Assembly: GCA_947044365.1 (NCBI GenBank)
Contig: OX345638.1
Location: 3,305,201 to 3,369,200, forward strand
Reading direction: 5' to 3'
Length of the DNA: 64,000 nucleotides
From: Petrosia ficiformis
Lineage: Eukaryota; Porifera; Demospongiae; Haplosclerida; Petrosiidae
This document shows, piece by piece, positions 37,001 through 50,200 of the stretch (position 1 is its first letter; every line of letters begins with the position of its first letter). The notes beneath the pieces were generated by a model. It was not told where the DNA came from. It did no database searches and worked only from the letters and a program-made list of their open reading frames with translations. The translations under genes were made by a program, and so were the position numbers.

Positions 37001-40000
37001 GAGACTCATGAGAGTCAGAGACTACTGTGGACTGTTGATTCTCATAGGTCTCAGTGTCCACAGTAGTCTGAGTCTCATAAGTCCCCAGAAGTCTCTATGA
37101 GTCTCATGAGTCTCGTGAGTCTTCCTTAGTCTCCCTGAGTCTCATGAATTCCCAGCAGTCTCTCTGAGCTTGATGAGTCTCCATTAGTCTCCCTGAGACT
37201 CTTGGGGAATCATGAAACTCAGGGAGACTTATGGAGACTCATGAGGCTCAGAGAGATTGCTGGGGAATCATGAGACTCAGAAAGACTACTGTGGACTGTT
37301 GAGACTCATAGAGACTGCTGGGGAGTCATGAAACTCAGAGACTACTGGGGACTCATGAAACTCATGAAGACTGCTGGGGACTCATGAGGCTCAAAGAGAC
37401 TACTGTGGACTCATAAGACTCAGGTAGACCAATGGTGACTCATGAGACTCAAGGAGACTACTGGGGACTGATGAGACTCAGCGAGACTAATGGAGACTCC
37501 TGAGACTCAAGAGACTGCTAGGGACTCATGAGACTCTGAAAGACTACTGTGGACTCAAGTGACTCATGAGAATCGGAAAGACTCATGGGGACTCATGACA
37601 CTCAGGTGGATTCCTGGGGACTCATGAGACTCATAGAGACTACGGAGACTCATGAGACTCAGGGATATTACTGGGAATAAATAAGACTCAGAGACAGCTG
37701 GAGACTCCTGAGACTCAGGGAGACTATTTAGTACTCATGAGACTCTGGATAGTAATAAAGACTAAAAGGGAGTCATGAGACTCATAGAGACTACTGTGGA
37801 CTCATGAGACTCATTAGACTCAAACTCATAGGGACTCATGAGACTCAGATACTTCTGGGGACTGATGAGACACAAAATCTACTGTGGACTCATTAGACTC
37901 ATGAGAATCATAGACTCATGAGGACCTCATGAGACTCAGGGAGACTAATGGAGACTCATGAGTCTCAGGGAGACTACGGGGGACTGATGAGACTCAGCGA
38001 GACTAACGGAGACTCATGAGTATCAGAATGAATACTTGGGACTCACGAGACTCATGAGAGTCATAGAGACTACAGAGACTCATGAGACTCAGGGATATTA
38101 CTGGGAATAAATAAGACTCAAAGAGACAGCTGGGGACTCATGAGACTCAGGGAGACTATTTAGTACTTATGAGACTCTGGATAGTAATAAAGACTAAAAG
38201 GGAGTCATGAGACTCATAGAGACTACTGGGGCTCATGAGACTTATGGAGACTGCTGGGGACTCATGAGGCTCAAAGAGACTACTATGGACTCATGAGACT
38301 CAGGTAGACTAATGGAGACTCATGAGACTCAGGGAGACTACTGGGGAGACAGGAGACTCCAGGTGACTAATGGAGACTGATGAGACTCAGGGAGACTATT
38401 TAGGACTCATGAGACTCTGGATAGTAATGAAGACTACAGGGGATTCATGAGACTCAGAAAGACTACTGTGGACTCATGAGACTCACCGAGACTAATGGAG
38501 ATTCATGAGACTCAGAGAGACTACTTGGGACTCATGAGACTCATGACAATCAAAGAGACTCATGGGGACTCGTGAGACTCTGGGGGACTACTGTTCAGTA
38601 GTCTTTTTGAATCTCATGAGTCCCCCACTTTCTCTGAGTCTCACGATTCCCGAGTAGTCTCCCTGAGTCTCATGAATTTCCATTAGTTTCCCTGAGTCTC
38701 ACGAGTTCACATGAGTCTCTATGATTGTCATGAGTCTCATGAGTCCCAAGTAGTCTCCCCGAGAATCATGAATCTCCATTAGTCTACGTGTGTCTCATGA
38801 GTCTCCAGTAGTCTCTGATTCTCATGAATCCCCAGCAGTCTCTATGAGTCTCATGATAACCCAGTAGTCTCTCTGAGTCTGATGAGTGTCCACTCGTCTC
38901 TTAGAGTCTCATGAGACCCCATGAGTCTCTATGATTCTCATGAGTCTCATGTGTCCGCAGTAGTCTGAGTCTCATGAGTACCAAATAGTCTCTCTGAGTC
39001 TCATGAGTCTCCATTAGTCTCCCTGAGTCTCATGAGACCAATTGAGTCTATGATTCTCATAAGTCCCCAGTAGTCTGAGTCTCATGAGTTTCCCGATTCC
39101 TCAGTAATCTCCCTGAGTCTCATGAGTCTCCATTAGTCCCCCTGAGTTTCCTGAGTCCCTACTGTTGATTCCACAGCAGTTTTTCTGAGTCTCATGAGTC
39201 TAGGAGTCTCATGAGTCCCCTTTAGTCTTTATTTGTATCGTGAGTCTCATGAGCCCAAATAATCTCCCTGAGTCTCATGAGTCTCCATTATTCTCGCTGA
39301 GTCATGATTCCCCAGTAGTTCCCCTGAGTCTCTTGAGTCTCCATTAGTCTACCCGAGTCTCATGAAGCTAATAAAGACTACTGTGGACTCATGAGACTCA
39401 TGAGACTCATAGAGACTGCTGGGGACTCATGAGACTCCGAAAGACTACTGTGGACTCTGAGACTCTGGTAGACTAATGGAGACTCATGAAACTCAGGGAG
39501 ACTGCTGGAGACTTACGAGACTCTGGGAGACTGCTGGGGTCAGATGAGACTCAGAAAGACTACTGTGGACTCATGATACTCATGCGAATCATAGAGACTC
39601 ATGGGGAATCATGAGACTCAGGGAGACTATTGGAGACTCATGAGACTCATAGAGACTAATGGGGACTAATGAGACTCAGACTACGGTGGACTCATGAGGC
39701 CTATGAGAATCATAAACTCATGGGGACTCATAATTCCACAGTAGTCTTTCTGAGTCTCATGAGTCTCTCTGAGTAGCATGAGTCCCCTTTAGTCTTCTTT
39801 AGTATCATGAATCTCATGAGTCCCAAGTAGACTTTATTAGTATCATGAGTTTCATGAGCCCCGAGAAGTCTCCCTGAGTCTCAGGAGTCTCCAGTACTGT
39901 CTTTGAGTCTCATGAGTCCCCAGCTGTTTCTATGAGTCTCATGAGTCTCCATTAGTCTCGCGGAGTCTCAAGAGTCCCCATGAGTCTCTATAATTCACAT

Positions 40001-42640
40001 GAGTCTCATGAGTCTCCACTAGTCTCCTGGAGTCTTATGAGTCCCCATGAGACTCTATGATTCTCATGAGTCTCCTCAGTCCACAGTAGTCTGAGTCTCA
40101 TGAGTCCCCAGAAGTCTCTATGAGTCTCATGAGTCTCAGGATTCCCCAGTAGTCTCCTTGAGTCTCATGAGTCTCTATTTGTCTCCCTGAGTCTCATGAG
40201 TCCCTACTCATGATTTCACCGTAGTCTTTCTGAGTATCATGAGTCTCTGAGTCTCATGAGTCCCCTTTAGTCTTTATTAGTATCATGAGTCTCATGAGCC
40301 CAAGTAGTCTCTCTGAGTCTAATGAGACTCCATTAGTCTCGCTGAGACTCATGTTTCCCCAGTAGCTTCCCTGAGTCTCTTGAGTGTGCATTATTCTACC
40401 TGAGTTTCAGCAAACTAATGAAGACTAATGTGGACTCATGAGACTTATCAGACTCAGAGACTGCAGGATACTCATGAGACTCAGAAAGACTGCTGTGGAC
40501 TCATGAAAGTCATGAGTATCACAGAGACTCATGGGGACTCATGAGACACAGGGACTGTAATGGAGACTCATGAGACTCAGGGTTACTACAGGGGACTGAT
40601 GAGACTCAGAGACTGCTAGGGACACATGAGACTCAGAGAGACTAATGGAGACTCATGAGACTCAGGGAGACTATATGGGACTCATAAGATTCAGCGAGCC
40701 TAATGGAGACTCATGAAACTCATTGACACTACTGGGGACTAATGAGACTCATAGAGACAGTTTGGGACTCATTAGACTCAGAAAGACTCTTGTTGACTCA
40801 TGATACTCATGAGAATAATAGGACTCATGTGGAATCATGAGACTCTAGGAGACTAATGGAGACTCATGAGGCTCAGAGAGACTGCTGGGGATTCATGAGA
40901 CTCAGAAAGACTACTGTGGACTCTGAGACTCTGGTAGACTAATGGAGACTCATGACACTCAGGGAGACTGCTGGGGACTCATGAGACTCAGCATGCATAT
41001 TGGAGACTCTTCAGACTCAAGACACTATTGGGGACTAATGAGGCTCAGAGACACCTGGGGACTCATGAGACTCAGAAAGACTACTGTGGACTCATGATAA
41101 TCATGAGAATCATAGAGACTCATGGGAAATCATGAGACTCAGGGAGACTAATGGAGTCTCATGAGACTCAGAAAGACTATTGGGGACTCATGATTCAACA
41201 GTAGTCTTTCTGGGTCATGAATTTCTCTGAGTCTCATGAGTCTCCTTTAGTCTTTATTAGTATCTTTAGTCTCATGAGTCCCAAGTAGACTACCTGAGTC
41301 TCATGAGTCTCCATTAGTTTCCCTAAGTCTCCTGAGTCCTCATGAGTCTATGATTCTCATGAGTCTCATGAGTGCACAGTATTTATTCTAAGTGTCATCA
41401 GTCTCCCGCAGTCCCCTGAGTCTCATGAGTCTATATGAGTCTCTGAGTCTGATGAGTTTCATGAGTCCACAGTAGTTTTTCTGAGTCTCATGAGTCTCCA
41501 TTCGTCTACCTGAGTCTCATAAGTCCACAGTAGTCTCTTTGAGTCACCTGAGTCCCCAGCAGTCTCTCTGAACCACAAGAGTCCCCAGAAGTCTCCCTGA
41601 GTCTGATGAGTCTATATAAGTCTCTGAGTCTGATGAGTCCACAGTAGTCTCCCTGAGTCTCAAGGGTCTCCAGTAGTCTCCCTGAATTTCATGATTCCCC
41701 ATAAGTCTCCATGATTTCCATGAGTATCATGAGTCCACAGTAGCCTTTCAGAGTCTCATGAGTCCTCAACAGTCTTTATTAGTCTCATGGGTAACCTGGA
41801 GTCTCCCTGAGTGTCATGAGTCTCCATTAGTCTCCCAGAGTGTCATGAGTCCCCATGAGTTCCTGTGATACTCATGAGTCTCATGAGTCCACAGTAGCCT
41901 TTCTAAGTCTCATGAGTACCCAGAAGTCTCCCTGAGTGTGATGAGTCTCCATTAGTCTACAAAAATCTTAGTCCCCATCAGTCTCTATGAGTCTCATGAT
42001 TACCCTGTAGTCTCCCTGAGTCTCATGAGTCTCCATTAGTCTCCCTGAGTCTCATGAGTCCCAATGAATCTATGATCCTCATGAGTCCACAGTAGTCTGA
42101 GTCTCACGAGTCCCCAGAAGTCTCTAAGAGTCTCATGAGTCTCATGAGTCTCCCGGAGTCTCATGAGTCTCCCTGAGTCTCCCTGAGTCTAATGAGTCCC
42201 TACTCATGATTCCACAGTAGTCTTTCTGAGTCTCATGAGTCTCTTAGTCTCATGAGTCCCCTTTAGTCTTCATTAGTATCATGAGCCTCATGAGCCCACG
42301 TAGTCTCCCTGAGTCTCATGAGTCTCCATTCGTCTCGCTGAGTCACGTGATTCCCCAGTAGTTTCCGTCAGTCTCTTGAGTCTCCATTAGTCTATCTGAG
42401 TCTTAGGAAACTAATGAAGACTACTGTGGACTCATGAGACTCATGAGACTCATAGAGACTGCAGGAGACTCATGAGAATAAGGGAGACTGCTGTGGATGC
42501 ATGAGACTCATGAGTATCACAGAGAATCATGGGGACTCAGGGAGACTAATGGAAACTCATGAGACTCAGAGAGATTACTGGGGACTCATGAGACTCAGCG
42601 AGACTAATGGATACTCATGTGACTCAGGGAGACTACTTGG

Positions 42641-43398
42641 GACTCATGAGACTTATGAGAATCATAGAGACTCATGGGGACTCCTGAAATTCCGGTAGAC
42701 TACACGGGACTCATGAGACTCATAGAGACTGCTGGGGACTCATGAGGCTCAGGTAGACTAATGGAGAATCATGAGACTCAGGGAGACTATTGGGGACTCA
42801 TGAGACTCATAGAAACTGTTGGGGACTCTTGAGACTCATGAGTATCACAAAGAATCATGGGGACTCAGGGAGACTAATGGAACTCATGAGACTCAGGGAG
42901 ACTTTTGGGGACATTTGAGACTCAGAGAGACTACTGGGGACTCATGAGATTCATAGAGACTGCTGGGGACTCATGAGACTTTAAGAGACTACTTTGGACA
43001 CATAATACTCATGAGAATCATAGAGACTCAGGGGGAATCATGAGACTCAGGGAGACTTTTGGAGACTCTTGAGACACATGGAGACTACTGGGGACTCATG
43101 AGACTCATAAAGACTGTTGGGGACTCATGAGACTAAGGTAGACTAATGGAGACTCATCAGACTCAGGGAGTCTACTGGGGAATCATGAGATTCAGGGAGA
43201 CTAATGGAAACTCATGAGACTCAGGGAGACTACTTAGGACTCATGAGAATCTTCATACTAATAAACACTAAATGGGACACATTAGACTCAGAAAGACGAC
43301 TGTGGACTCATGACACTAATGGGGATCAGAGACTCATGAGGACTCATTAAACTCAGGGAGACAAATGGAGACTCATGAGACTCAGGGAGACTACTGGG
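42641..43398 (+). repeat. 758-bp satellite duplication, copy 1
   Basis: Nearly identical to the adjacent 43399-44156. Both start gactcatgagacttatgaga and share the rare word cctgaaattccggtagac. It lies within one orientation block. Confidence 0.85.
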
Positions 43399-44156
43399 GA
43401 CTCATGAGACTTATGAGAATCATAGAGACTCATGGGGACTCCTGAAATTCCGGTAGACTACACGGGACTCATGAGACTCATAGAGACTGCTGGGGACTCA
43501 TGAGGCTCAGGTAGACTAATGGAGAATCACGAGACTCAGGGAGACTATTGGGGACTCATGAGACTCATAGAAACTGTTGGGGACTCTTGAGACTCATGAG
43601 TATCACAAAGAATCATGGGGACTCAGGGAGACTAATGGAACTCATGAGACTCAGGGAGACTTTTGGGGACTCTTGAGACTCAGAGAGACTACTGGGGACT
43701 CATGAGATTCATAGAGACTGCTGGGGACTCATGAGACTTTAAGAGACTACTTTGGACACATAATACTCATGAGAATCATAGAGACTCAGGGGGAATCATG
43801 AGACTCAGGGAGACTTTTGGAGACTCTTGAGACACATGGAGACTACTGGGGACTCATGAGACTCATAAAGACTGTTGGGGACTCATGAGACTAAGGTAGA
43901 CTAATGGAGACTCATCAGACTCAGGGAGTCTACTGGGGAATCATGAGATTCAGGGAGACTAATGGAAACTCATGAGACTCAGGGAGACTACTTAGGACTC
44001 ATGAGAATCTTCATACTAATAAACACTAAATGGGACTCATTAGACTCAGAAAGACGACTGTGGACTCATGACACTAATGGGGATCAGAGACTCATGAGGA
44101 CTCATTAAACTCAGGGAGACAAATGGAGACTCATGAGACTCAGGGAGACTATTGGG
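43399..44156 (+). repeat. 758-bp satellite duplication, copy 2
   Basis: Partner of 42641-43398 with only a few substitutions, for example gagaatcatgagactc in copy 1 against gagaatcacgagactc here. Confidence 0.85.
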
Positions 44157-44243
44157 GACTCATGGGACTCAGAAAGACTTCTTGGAACTCATGAGACTCA
44201 TGAGAATCATAGACAATCACGGGGACACTTGAGACTCTGGGAA

Positions 44244-44259
44244 ACTACTGTACAGTAGT
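44244..44259. repeat. Palindromic orientation switch
   Basis: ACTACTGTACAGTAGT is a perfect palindrome and lies exactly where satellite 1 turns from plus to minus orientation. Confidence 0.7.
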
Positions 44260-47200
44260 CTCTTTGAGTCTCATGAGTCCCCAGCAGTCTCTATGAGTCT
44301 CATGAGTCCCCAGCTGTCTCTATGGGTCTGATTAGTCCCCAGTAGTGTACCTGAGTTTCATGAGTCCCCAATAGTCTCCCTGAGACTCATGAGTTTCCAT
44401 TAGTCTTTCTGGGTCTCATGAGTCACTAGTAGTGTCAATGAGTCTCATGAGTCCCTTGTAGTCTCCCTTGGACTCATGAGTCTCCAATAGTCTCCCTGAG
44501 TCTCATGAGTTCCCATGATTCTTTGTGATACTCATGAGTCTCATGAGTCCACTGTAGTCTTTCTAAATCTCAGGTGTCACCAGCAGTCTCCCGGAGTCTC
44601 ATGAGTCTACAGCAGTTTCTATGAGTCTCATGAGTCACCAGTAGTCTCCCTGAGTCTCATGAGTCTCCATTAGTCTCGCTGAGTCTCATGAGTGCCCAGT
44701 AGTGTCTTTGAATTTCATGAATACCCTGCAGTCTCTATGAGTCTCATGAGTACCCAGTAGTCTCTGAGTGTCATGAGTCTCCATTTGTCTCCCTGAGTCT
44801 CATGAGTCCCAATGAGTCTATGATTCTCATGAGTGCACAGTAGTCTGAGTCTCATGATTCTCTAGAATTCCTTATGAGTCTCATGAGTCTCCTGAGTCCC
44901 CAGTAGTCTCCCTGAGACTCATGAGTCTCCATTATTCTCCCTGAGTCTCATGAGTCCCTAATCATGATTCCACAGTAGTCTTTCTGAGTCTCATGAGTCT
45001 CTGAGTCTCATGAGTCCCCTTTAGTCTTTATTTGTATCATGAGTCTCATGAGCGCAAGTAGTCTCCCTGAGTCTCATGAGTCTCCCTTAGTCTCGCTGAG
45101 TCTCAAGATTCCCCAGTAGTTTCCCTGAGTCTCTTGAGACTCCATTAGTCTACACGAGTCTCATGAAACTAAGAAAGACTACTGTGGACTCATGAGACTT
45201 ATGAGACTCATAGAGACTCATAGGGACTCATGAGAATCAGGGAGACTAATGGAGGCTCCTGAGACTCAGAGAAACTACTGGGGACTCATGAGACTCATGA
45301 GACTCATAGATACTGCTGGGGATTCATGAGACTCAGAAAGTCTACTGTGGACTCTAAGACACAGGTAGACTAATGGAGACTCATGACAATCAGGGAGACT
45401 GCTGGGGACTCACGAGTTTCAGGGAGACTACTGGTGACTCATGAGACTCACAGAGTCTGCGGGAGACTCATGAGACTGCTGGGGAGTCATGAGACTCAGC
45501 GAGACTAATGGAGACTCATGAGATTCAGGGAGACTACTTGGGAGTCATGAGACTCAAAAAAACTTCTGGAGACTCCCGAGACTCATAAGACTCAGAGACT
45601 TCTGGGGACTCCTGTGTGTCAGACTACTGTGGACTCATGAGACCTATGAGAATCATAGAGACTCATGGGGACTCATTCTTCAACAGTAGTCTTTTTGAGT
45701 CTCAAGAGTCTCTTGAGTCTCATGAGTCCCCTTTAGTCCTTATTAGTATCATGAGTCTCATGAGCCCAAGTAGTCTCCCTGAGTCTCATGCGTCTCCATT
45801 AGTCTCGCTGAGTCCCAGTAGTTTCCCTGAGTATCTTGTATCTCCATTAGTCTACCTGAGTCTCATGAAACGAATGAAGACTACTGTGGACTCATGAGAC
45901 TCATGAGAATCATAGAGACTCATGGGGACTCGTGAGACTCAGGGAGACTACTGGGGACTCATGGGACTCAGCAAGACTAATGGAAACTCATGAGACTCAG
46001 GGAGACTACTGGGGAATCATGAGAGTCATGAGACTCTTAGAGACTTCTGGGGACTCATGAGACTCAGAAAGACTACTGTGGACTTGGAAGACTCAGGTAG
46101 ACTACTGGGGACTCACGAAACGCAGAGACTCCTGGGTACTTATGAGAGTCATGATACTAATAAAGACTAAAGGGCACTCATGAGACTCAGAGAGATTCAT
46201 GTGTCTCAGAAAGACTTCTGAGGAATCCTGAGACTCATAGAGACTCCTGGGGAGCAGGATACTGAGAGAGACTCATAGGAACTCATAAGACTCAGGGAGA
46301 CTTATGGGGACTCTTGAGACTCCGAAAGACTGCAGTGTACTCATGAGACTCGTGAGTATCACAGAGACTCATGGGGACTCATGATACTCAGGGAAAGTAA
46401 TGGACAGATTCAGGGAGACCACAGGGGACTCATAGAGACTGCTAGTGACTCATGAGACTATGGTAGACTAATTGAGAATAATGAGATTCAGGGAGACTAT
46501 TGGGGTTTCATGAGACTGAAGGACATTACTGGAGACTCATGAGACTCATGACATTCTTAGAGACTTCTGGGGACTAATGAGACTAAGAATACTGTGGACT
46601 CATGAGACTCATGAGAATTGTGGAAACTCATGGCGACTCATGAGACTCATAGAGACTCATAGAGACTCATAAGTACTAATGAGAATCAGTGATACTCATA
46701 AAGACTAAAGGGGACTCATGAGACTCAGACAGATTCATGTGTCTCAGAAAGACTAATGAGGAATCATGAGACTCATTGAGACACCTGGGGAGCTGGATAT
46801 TGAGAGAGACTCAGAGGAACTCATGAGACTCAGGGAGACTAATGGGGACTCATGAGACTCCAAAAGACTGCAGTGTACTCATGAGACTCATGAGTATCAC
46901 AGAGACTCATGGGGACTCATGATACTCAGGGAAACTAATGGAGAGACTCAGGGAGACCACAGGGGACTCATAGAAACTGCTAGGGACTCATTAGACTCGG
47001 AAGGACTACTGTGGACTCAAGAGACTCATGAGAATCATAGAGACTGCTGGGTACTCATGAGACTCAGAGAGACTGCTGGCGACTCATGAGACTCAGAAAG
47101 GCTACAGGGGACTCATGAGACTCATAGAGACTGCTAGGGACTCATTAGACTCTGAAGGACTACTGTGGACTCAAGAGACTCATGAGAATCATAGAGACTC

Positions 47201-50200
47201 ATGGGGACTCTTGAGACTCATGTAGACTAATGGAGAATCATGAGACTCAGGGACACTACTATGAAACTCATAGAGACAGTTGGGGACTCAAGAGAGTCAG
47301 AAAGACTACATTGGACTCATGATACTCATGAGGATCATAAAATCTCATGGGGAATCATAGGACTCAGGAAGACTATTGGAGACTCTTGAGACTCAGGGAG
47401 ACTACTTGGGACTCATGAGACTCACAGAGACTGCTGGGGACTCATGAGAGTCAAAAAGACTACTGTGGACTCATGAGACTCAGGTAGACTAATGGAGCCT
47501 CATGAAACTCAGGGAGACTACTGGGGACTCATGAGACTCAGCGAGACCAATGGAGACTCATGAGACTCAGGGAGACTACTTAGGAATCATGAGAATCTTG
47601 ATAATAATAAAGACTAAAGGGGACTCATTAGACTCAGAAAGACTACTGGGGACTCATGAGACTCATGAGAATCAAAGACTCATAGGGACTCATGTGACTC
47701 AGGGAGACAGCTGGGGACTCATGGGACTCAGAATGTCTACTGTGGACTTATGAGACCTATGAGAATCATAGAGACTCCTGGGGACTCATGATTCCCCAGT
47801 AGTCTTCCTGAGTCTCATGAGTCTCTCTCAGTCTCATGAGTCCCCTATAGTGTTTATTAGTATCATGAGTCTCATGAGTCCCAAGTAGACTTTATTAGTA
47901 TTATGAGTTACATGAGCCCTAAGTAGTCTCCCTGAGTCTCATGAGTCTCCATTAGTCTCGCTGAGTCTCATGAGTCCACAGTAGTCTCCCTGTGTCTCAT
48001 AAGTCTCCAGTAGTCTACCTGAGTCTCATGGGTCTCCAGTAGTCTCTTTGAGTCTCATGAGTCCCAAGCAGTCTCTATGAGTCTCATGATTCCCCAGTAG
48101 ACTCTCTTAGTCTCATGAGTCTCCACTAGTCTCCCTGAGTCTCATGAGTCCCCATGAGTCTCTATGATTCTCATGAGTTTCATGAGTCCCCAGAAGTCTC
48201 TATGAGTCTCATGATTCTCATGAGTTCCCAGCAGTCTCAATGATTCACATGAGTACCCAGTAGTCTCTCTGAGTCTCATGAGTATCCATTAGTCTCCCTG
48301 AGCCTCATGAGTCCCAATGAGTCTATGATTCTCATGAGTCCACAGTAATCGAAGTCTCATGAGTCCCTAGAATTCTCTATGAGTCCCATGAGTCTCCTGA
48401 GTCCCAAGTAGTCTTCCTGAGTCTCATGAGTCTCCATTATTCTCCCTGAGTCTCATGGGTCCCTACTCATGATTCCACAGTAGTCTTTCTGAGTCTCATG
48501 AGCCTCCATTAGTCTCTTTGATTCTCATGAGTACTTATGAGTCTCTATGATTCTCATGAGTCCCCATGAGTCTCTATGATTCTCATAAGTTTCATGAGTC
48601 CACAGTAGTCTGAGTCTCATGAGTCCCCAAAAGTCTCTATGAATCTCATGAGTCTCATGAGTCCCCAGTGGACTCCATGAGTCTCATGAGTCTGCATTAG
48701 TCTCCCTGAGTCTCATGAGTCCCTATTCATGATTCCACAGTAGTCTTTCTGAGTCTCATGAGTGTCTGAGTCTCATGAGTTCCCTTTTGTCTGTATTAGT
48801 ATCATGAGTCTCATGAGCCCAATTAGTCTCCCTGAGTCTCACTAGTCTCCATTAGTCTCGCTGAGTCGCATGATTCCCCAGTAGTTTTCCTGAGTCTCTT
48901 GAGTATCCATTAGTCTACCTGAGTCTCAAGAAACTAATAAAAACTACTGTGGACTCATGAGACACATGAGACTCATAGAGACTGCAGGAGACTCATGTGA
49001 CTCAAGGAGACTACTGGGGACTAATGAGACTCAGAAAGACTACTGAGCACTCATGAGACTCTTGAGTATCACAGAGATTCATGGGGACTCATGAGACTCA
49101 GGGACTCTAATGGAGACTCATGAGACTCAGGGAGACTACAGGGGACTCATGAGACTCAGTGACTGCTAGGGTCACATAAGACTCAGAGAGACTACTGTAG
49201 ACTCAGGATACTCATGAGAATCCTAGAGACTCATGGGGAATCATGAGACTCAGGGAGACTAATGGAGACTCATGAGGCTCAGAGAGACTCCTGGGAATTG
49301 CTTAGATTCAGAAAGACTACTGTGGACTCTGAGACTCTGGTTGACTAATGGAGACTCATGACACTCAGGGAGACTGCTGAGGACTCACGAGTGTCTAAGG
49401 GACTACTGGTGTCTCATGAGACTCATAGAGACGGTTGGAAACTCATGAGACTCAGTGAGCCTAATGGAGACTCATGACACTCAGGGACACTATTGGGGAA
49501 TAATGAGACTCAGAGACAGCTGGGGATACTTGAGACTCAGAAAGACTACTGTGGACTCATGATACTCATGGGACTCAGAGAGACTACTGGGGACTCATGA
49601 GACTCAGCGAGACTAATGGAGACTCATGAGAGTCATAGAGACTCATGGGGACTCATGATACCCATGTAGTCTTCCTGAGTCTCATGAGTCCCCATGAGTC
49701 TCTATGATTCTCATAAGTCTCATGAGTCCACATTAGTCTGAGTCTCATGAGTCCCCTGTAGTTTCTATGAGTCTCATGATTCTTGTGAGTCTCCAGTAGT
49801 CTCTCTGAGTCTCATAGGACTCCATTAGTCTCCCTGAGTCTCATGATTCGCCATGAGTCTCTATGATTCTCATGAGTATCATGTGTCCACAGTAGTCTTT
49901 CTGAGTCTAAAGAGTCCCCAGCTGTCTCTGAGTCTCATTAGTCCCCAATAGTGTCCCTGAGTGTCATGAGTCTCCATTAGGCTCGCTGAGTCTCATGAGT
50001 CTCCAACCGTATCTATGAGTCTCATGAGACACCAGTAGTCCCCTTGACACTCGTGAGTCCCCAGCAGTCTCCCTGAGTGTCATGAGTCTCCATTAGTCAA
50101 CCAGAGTCTCATGAGTCCTCATGAGTCTATGACTCTCATGAGTCTCATCAATCTCCTGAGTCTCCAGCTGTCTCTATGAGTCTCATATTTCTCCAGTAGT

